This document shows positions 60,590-64,000 of a stretch of DNA of 64,000 bases, piece by piece (within the stretch, counting starts at the first letter, position 1; each line of letters begins with the position of its first letter). This stretch comes from Vibrio mimicus. Its GTDB lineage: Bacteria; Pseudomonadota; Gammaproteobacteria; Enterobacterales; Vibrionaceae. The stretch covers positions 2,279,501 through 2,343,500 of the forward strand of contig NZ_CP077426.1 of NCBI RefSeq assembly GCF_019048845.1, written 5' to 3'. The translations under genes and the position numbers were made by a program. Below the pieces are notes generated by a model that worked only from the letters and a program-made list of their open reading frames with translations, had not been told where the DNA came from and did not search any database.

Positions 60590-60620
60590 AAGGAAAAATC
60601 GTGAATCACGATTTTTCCTT
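60590..60620. terminator. Bidirectional terminator between rbmB and rbmA
   Basis: Perfect stem AAGGAAAAATCGTG / CACGATTTTTCCTT with a 3-base loop, A-rich left and T-rich right; 14 base pairs. Confidence 0.88.
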
Positions 60621-60656
60621 TTCAATTAGGGTAGTTAAGTAAATACTTTTACAAAC

Positions 60657-61448
60657 TTAGTTTTTTACCACTGTCATGAGCTGTTCAACTTGCTCACCTG
60701 AAACAGTGTCTACAACTTGAGCATTAATGGTATATTCACCAGCAGGATAACTTTTATCTAAATTAATTCCACGCACTTTGGAATAGGTATTCCCAGCGCC
60801 AATCACCCATTTCTCTCTTGAGTTGACAGGAATAATCAATCCATCTGGGCCTACTGCCGTCATCCAAAACTCGACGTTTGCTTCGCTATCACGGCCGTTA
60901 TTCAAATCAACAGTAAACGGCACAAAACCACCTGTGCTAGCAACACTGTTGATACCAAATTGGTTTTGTATATCAACCGTCAGACCATTCAGCTCAGGCA
61001 GACTATTCAGATCTACCCCTTTCGCAAAGTCTTCTTCCGCTTTAAAAATTTCGCCGTTTTCTGCCACAATTTGTAGAGAAACCGTGTATTTACCATCCGC
61101 CATGTACTCAGGAATCCAGAAGCCGCGAGTCACATTCAACATGCGGCCATCCGTGAGTGCATCCGACTCTTGCTGAGCGGTATCAACACCAACAATAGCC
61201 TTGGCTGGGAAATAAATACCTTCAGGTCCTTTAACGGAAAGCCAGTATTTAAACTTAACCGTTTCACAGCTTTCGTTGGCAATACCCAACTGGCTTGAAA
61301 TGTACCCTCCGGTACTCGCCAATTGGTTGTGATCCAATGTGATATTCGCAGAAATAAGAGGCTGTGTTTCACAATCAACCGTTGCATAGGAAGCGGTTGA
61401 AAAAGTCAGTAATAAAGAGGCAGCCAAACAAGTATGACGCATGTTCAT
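60657..61448 (-). CDS. rbmA: Biofilm scaffold protein RbmA
   Basis: Secreted protein that holds neighbouring cells together in the VPS matrix. 263 residues: signal peptide (about 1-22), then two fibronectin type III-like domains (about 30-135 and 150-260), which dimerise and bind sialic-acid-like sugars and VPS in V. cholerae. The two domains show parallel wording (GGYISSQLGI and GGFVPFTVDL; ESCETVKFKYWLSVKGPEGIY and EANVEFWMTAVGPDGLI). ATG 61448 follows AAGGGAAT; the frame extends 21 codons upstream without homology. Several substitutions relative to V. cholerae O1 RbmA from memory. Confidence 0.95.
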   Translation of the reverse strand: MNMRHTCLAASLLLTFSTASYATVDCETQPLISANITLDHNQLASTGGYISSQLGIANESCETVKFKYWLSVKGPEGIYFPAKAIVGVDTAQQESDALTDGRMLNVTRGFWIPEYMADGKYTVSLQIVAENGEIFKAEEDFAKGVDLNSLPELNGLTVDIQNQFGINSVASTGGFVPFTVDLNNGRDSEANVEFWMTAVGPDGLIIPVNSREKWVIGAGNTYSKVRGINLDKSYPAGEYTINAQVVDTVSGEQVEQLMTVVKN

Positions 61449-61674
61449 AGTAATTCCCTTCATATTGGGGGTAAATAGCCATAAATCTGTGGGAGTGTTG
61501 GAATACAACACAATTTCGAATCAAGGCTAATAGATTATTTATGAAAATACATCACATCTTAATCAAAGCCGTCTCAGTTATCGAAAATAAGACAGATGTA
61601 CAATATTGAATCTAATAACAAACACTCGATTTAAATCAATCTAACCATTTCTAATACAGTTAATTAAATAAACC

Positions 61675-62439
61675 TTAGTTCACTTGATTTTTTATTCGCT
61701 TTAACTTTTCTACGATTAACAATCCCGCGTATTTTGTATTGGTAAGTAAATAACGTTTCCACATACGACCAGGCTCTTGTAATACTCGATACAACCACTC
61801 TAACCCAGATTTTTGCATCCAAAGTGGTGCGCGTGAAACATGCCCAGCAACCACATCGAAAGTGCCACCGACCCCCATCACAAAAGAAACGCCTAAGTCA
61901 TCTTTCCAGCGGTTAATAAAATTCTCTTTCTTCGGCGAAGTGATTGCGACAAACAGTAACTTGGCCCCCGACTGACGAATTTTCTCCACCATCGCTTGCT
62001 CGTCATCCCAAAAATAGCCGTGATGGTATCCCGCTATAAGCAATTGAGGGTGCTCGTCCTGCATGACGGATGCGGTTTTTTCAACAATGTCCTCTTTCGC
62101 ACCTAGATAAAAGACAGGGAGTTGTTCTTGGGCAGCCATGGCATTCAACTCTAGAAAGAGATCCACGCCCGCGACACGTTCTGGAACTTGATGACCTAAA
62201 AAGCGTGCGCCCCAAACCACCCCCATACCATCAATGTTGATGATGTCACACTCCGTCACCGACTGAGCCAATTCTGGATCAGTCCGCATATTGACTAACT
62301 TAGCCACGTTGACAACCACATGCTGAGTAAAATCTTGGCGTAAAATCCGCTCACGGATCAGTGCGACGGTTTCACCCATTGACGCCACATCCATTGGGCT
62401 ACCGAGAAAATTAATGCGTTGCAAGATGATGTTCCTCAT
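61675..62439 (-). CDS. vpsK: WecG/TagA/CpsF-type glycosyltransferase VpsK
   Basis: A 254-residue GT26-family transferase, adding a sugar (ManNAc-type donor in known relatives) to the lipid-linked VPS unit at the inner membrane. Typical blocks: VVVNVAKLVNMRTDPEL, ADGMGVVWGARFLG-like NIDGMGVVWGARFLG, VFYLGAKEDIVEKTA, FVAITSPKKENFI and the C-terminal GTFDVVAGHVSRAPLWMQKSGLEWLYR, partly quoted. Basic C-terminal tail. Overlaps vpsJ by 29 bases. Confidence 0.93.
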   Translation of the reverse strand: MRNIILQRINFLGSPMDVASMGETVALIRERILRQDFTQHVVVNVAKLVNMRTDPELAQSVTECDIINIDGMGVVWGARFLGHQVPERVAGVDLFLELNAMAAQEQLPVFYLGAKEDIVEKTASVMQDEHPQLLIAGYHHGYFWDDEQAMVEKIRQSGAKLLFVAITSPKKENFINRWKDDLGVSFVMGVGGTFDVVAGHVSRAPLWMQKSGLEWLYRVLQEPGRMWKRYLLTNTKYAGLLIVEKLKRIKNQVN

Positions 62440-63598
62440 TGATTCTTAAAAAATACCGGAATGAAAAATACATCCACGCCTGAGTCCAGCGGGCGTAGTG
62501 AATTCGATTAACCCAATGTGGATTGCGCTGATAAACAAATTGATCTCGCTCGGGGAGATACAAGGTCTGAATGGCGCGTTGAATCACCTTTTTAGCCAAT
62601 ACCCTGTCACTCTCACCATTACCGACGCTCAGTAACGTGATCACCGCTTGGGAGACCGAATGTGGATCCAGTGGAAAAGGGTTGTTGTGGTAATACTTGG
62701 CCGTACCATCAACCTCAAACAGATGCTGTCTGTAAAACGCTAAACCGTGTTCAATCACCACATCAAACTCGGAAGTGGCTAATACGGTTCGCATCAAGTG
62801 CAATGCCTCTAAGTTGTAACCTGTATGAAAACCATCAATAAATCCGTGATGATGGCGAGTGCCATAAGCCCAACTGCCGTCCTCTGCTTGAGCTTGAGCA
62901 CTGTTTCGGGCAACACGCAACGCAAGTTCGGTGTAGTCCGCTCGCTGAGTTTCACTGCCTACTACCGCTAGCCAAGCTGCCGCCCAAAGGCTGGCGTTAT
63001 GCACAAAGGCCGTTTCCCCAGGAATATAAGCAAAAAAATCCCCCTTCTCACTTTCAGTCAGCAGATGACGAGTAATAAATTCGCCACTGCTTAGCGCAAG
63101 GTCAATCCACTCTTGTCGTCCAAGTATTCCCCCCAATTGATGTAAGGCTCGGCTGACATACACAGTGGTGATCACATTCGGCTTTCCTTTCGGTACAAAG
63201 AAAGCTCGCGCCTTCCAGTCAAAGTGATAACCCCAACACGCACCATGCCATGTTTGCTCATCACAACGCTGGCTAATCAGCCATTGTGCTAACTGCTCAG
63301 CCTCGTGGAGCAAAGCCGTATCCTGAGTCACTCGATACTGCTCTATCAAACCTAGAATGAACAGCGCAATGCCTTTCGGGTTACGCGCTTTTTTGACACC
63401 AAACCACGGACGAAGGTTGAAAGGAGAACGCTTGAACAATTGAATCCAAGCCAATCCAAACAGAGAGTCTTTACTCACTGGCAGCCAAGAAAACCAACTC
63501 GAATTTAGGCCATCAAAGGGATCGTATCCGGCGAACTCTTCCGCTCGTGCTTTATTCAGTAAAGATTGACTGATATCGGCTATCGTACTCGACTTCAT
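62411..63598 (-). CDS. vpsJ: VPS biosynthesis protein VpsJ
   Basis: A 395-residue soluble protein, rich in helices with recurring Trp/His/Gly segments (QRCDEQTWHGACWGYHFDW, DGSWAYGTRHHHGFIDGFHTGYNLEAL in part), suggesting an alpha/alpha toroid like that of glycan-acting enzymes such as epimerases or hydrolases. The activity is unknown. It overlaps vpsI by 4 bases and vpsK by 29, so the three genes form one translational unit. Confidence 0.85.
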   Translation of the reverse strand: MKSSTIADISQSLLNKARAEEFAGYDPFDGLNSSWFSWLPVSKDSLFGLAWIQLFKRSPFNLRPWFGVKKARNPKGIALFILGLIEQYRVTQDTALLHEAEQLAQWLISQRCDEQTWHGACWGYHFDWKARAFFVPKGKPNVITTVYVSRALHQLGGILGRQEWIDLALSSGEFITRHLLTESEKGDFFAYIPGETAFVHNASLWAAAWLAVVGSETQRADYTELALRVARNSAQAQAEDGSWAYGTRHHHGFIDGFHTGYNLEALHLMRTVLATSEFDVVIEHGLAFYRQHLFEVDGTAKYYHNNPFPLDPHSVSQAVITLLSVGNGESDRVLAKKVIQRAIQTLYLPERDQFVYQRNPHWVNRIHYARWTQAWMYFSFRYFLRINEEHHLATH

Positions 63599-64000
63599 GG
63601 TTGTAACAGCTCATCGTAAAGGCTTTGCAAACGCGGCATGACCGCCTGCAAAGAAAAGTGATTCAAAAATTTCTGTTTGCCGGCTTTGGCTAAACGTTGG
63701 TTCTCCGCGCGTTGTTCAATTAAATCCCCCAACGCTTGGGCTAGCCCTGTCACATCTCCCGCTTCCACCAGTCGTCCTTGCTCTCCATTGGTGATCGCAT
63801 CTGGAATGCCTCCAGCATAACTGGCCACGACAGGAATTTCCGCCGACATAGCTTCGATTACCCCCATAGGAAAACCCTCGTTATAACTGGGTAAGCAGTA
63901 GATATCCGTCTGCGTCAACAGATCTTGTTTCGCTTTGCCGGCAATCCACCCCAAGCAGTGAACGGATTCCGCTAGCCCCAGTTGGCGGGCCAATGTCTGG
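63595..64000 (-). CDS. vpsI: Glycosyltransferase VpsI, C-terminal part (cut by window end)
   Basis: The last 134 codons of a GT4-type (GT-B fold) glycosyltransferase; its start lies beyond the window. The nucleotide-sugar site is seen as LPSYNEGFPMGVIEAM, the E-x7-E motif, followed by GGIPDAI and GRLVEAGD. By cluster order it is vpsI, one of the transferases that assemble the VPS repeat on the cytosolic face. Confidence 0.88.
   Translation of the reverse strand, partial: QTLARQLGLAESVHCLGWIAGKAKQDLLTQTDIYCLPSYNEGFPMGVIEAMSAEIPVVASYAGGIPDAITNGEQGRLVEAGDVTGLAQALGDLIEQRAENQRLAKAGKQKFLNHFSLQAVMPRLQSLYDELLQP

Noticed and set aside
46389..64000. The biofilm region as a novel system
   Set aside because: Gene order and protein features match the known vps-II, rbm and vps-I genes of the V. 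cholerae group; only details are unusual.

Overview
The window is chromosomal DNA of a Vibrio of the V. cholerae group (V. cholerae, V. mimicus, V. metoecus or a close relative). The evidence is the toxR-toxS pair next to htpG, the vps-II exopolysaccharide genes next to the rbm biofilm-matrix genes, and a gene order that runs parallel, in reverse, to the V. cholerae region I know from about VC0925 to VC0988. ToxR and RbmA differ from the V. cholerae O1 proteins at many positions from memory, so the strain may be a sister species or a divergent V. cholerae. No rRNA, tRNA, CRISPR array, prophage or integron cassette was seen.

Layout. 1-7.1 kb: end of a peptide transporter gene, hemH, adk and htpG on the minus strand, then toxR-toxS divergent from htpG, a SelW-like protein and yfcE. 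7.4-14.6 kb: yfcH-like epimerase, then a ybb-type cluster (ybbO, cnoX, qmcA, ybbJ, cueR), a lipoprotein and a porin that is probably the chitoporin. 15-24.5 kb: ligA, zipA, cysZ, cysK, the PTS operon ptsH-ptsI-crr and a ubiquinone hydroxylase. 24.8-44 kb: a long housekeeping block on the plus strand, miaB-phoL-ybeY-corC-lnt and leuS-lptE-holA-rsfS-rlmH-mrdA-mrdB-rlpA-dacA-ybeD-lipB-lipA, covering tRNA modification, ribosome maturation, lipoprotein and LPS assembly, cell elongation and lipoate synthesis. 44-46.4 kb: a small lipoprotein, glyA with a PurR box, and a YitT-family membrane protein.

46.4-64 kb is the biofilm region. The vps-II set (vpsL, M, N, O, P, Q on the minus strand) encodes the initiating sugar-phosphate transferase, an outer-membrane barrel, a periplasmic export protein, a tyrosine-kinase co-polymerase and two accessory proteins. 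The rbm genes follow: a secreted RbmE/F-type protein and RbmD (plus strand), RbmC (minus), RbmB (plus) and RbmA (minus). The end of the vps-I set (vpsK, vpsJ and partial vpsI) closes the window. Together they make, export, trim and cross-link the VPS matrix. A broken IS200-family element (IS1004-like) sits between rbmD and rbmC.

I did not find a clearly undescribed multi-gene system. The most useful new observations are small: a 14-codon minicistron overlapping the toxR start, several long perfect inverted repeats in untranslated regions (before rbmD, cysK and phoL, between leuS and lptE, after glyA), a HapR/LuxR-like site at the vpsL/rbm divergent promoter, candidate unannotated tiny membrane ORFs, and an interspersed repeat in two or three copies.
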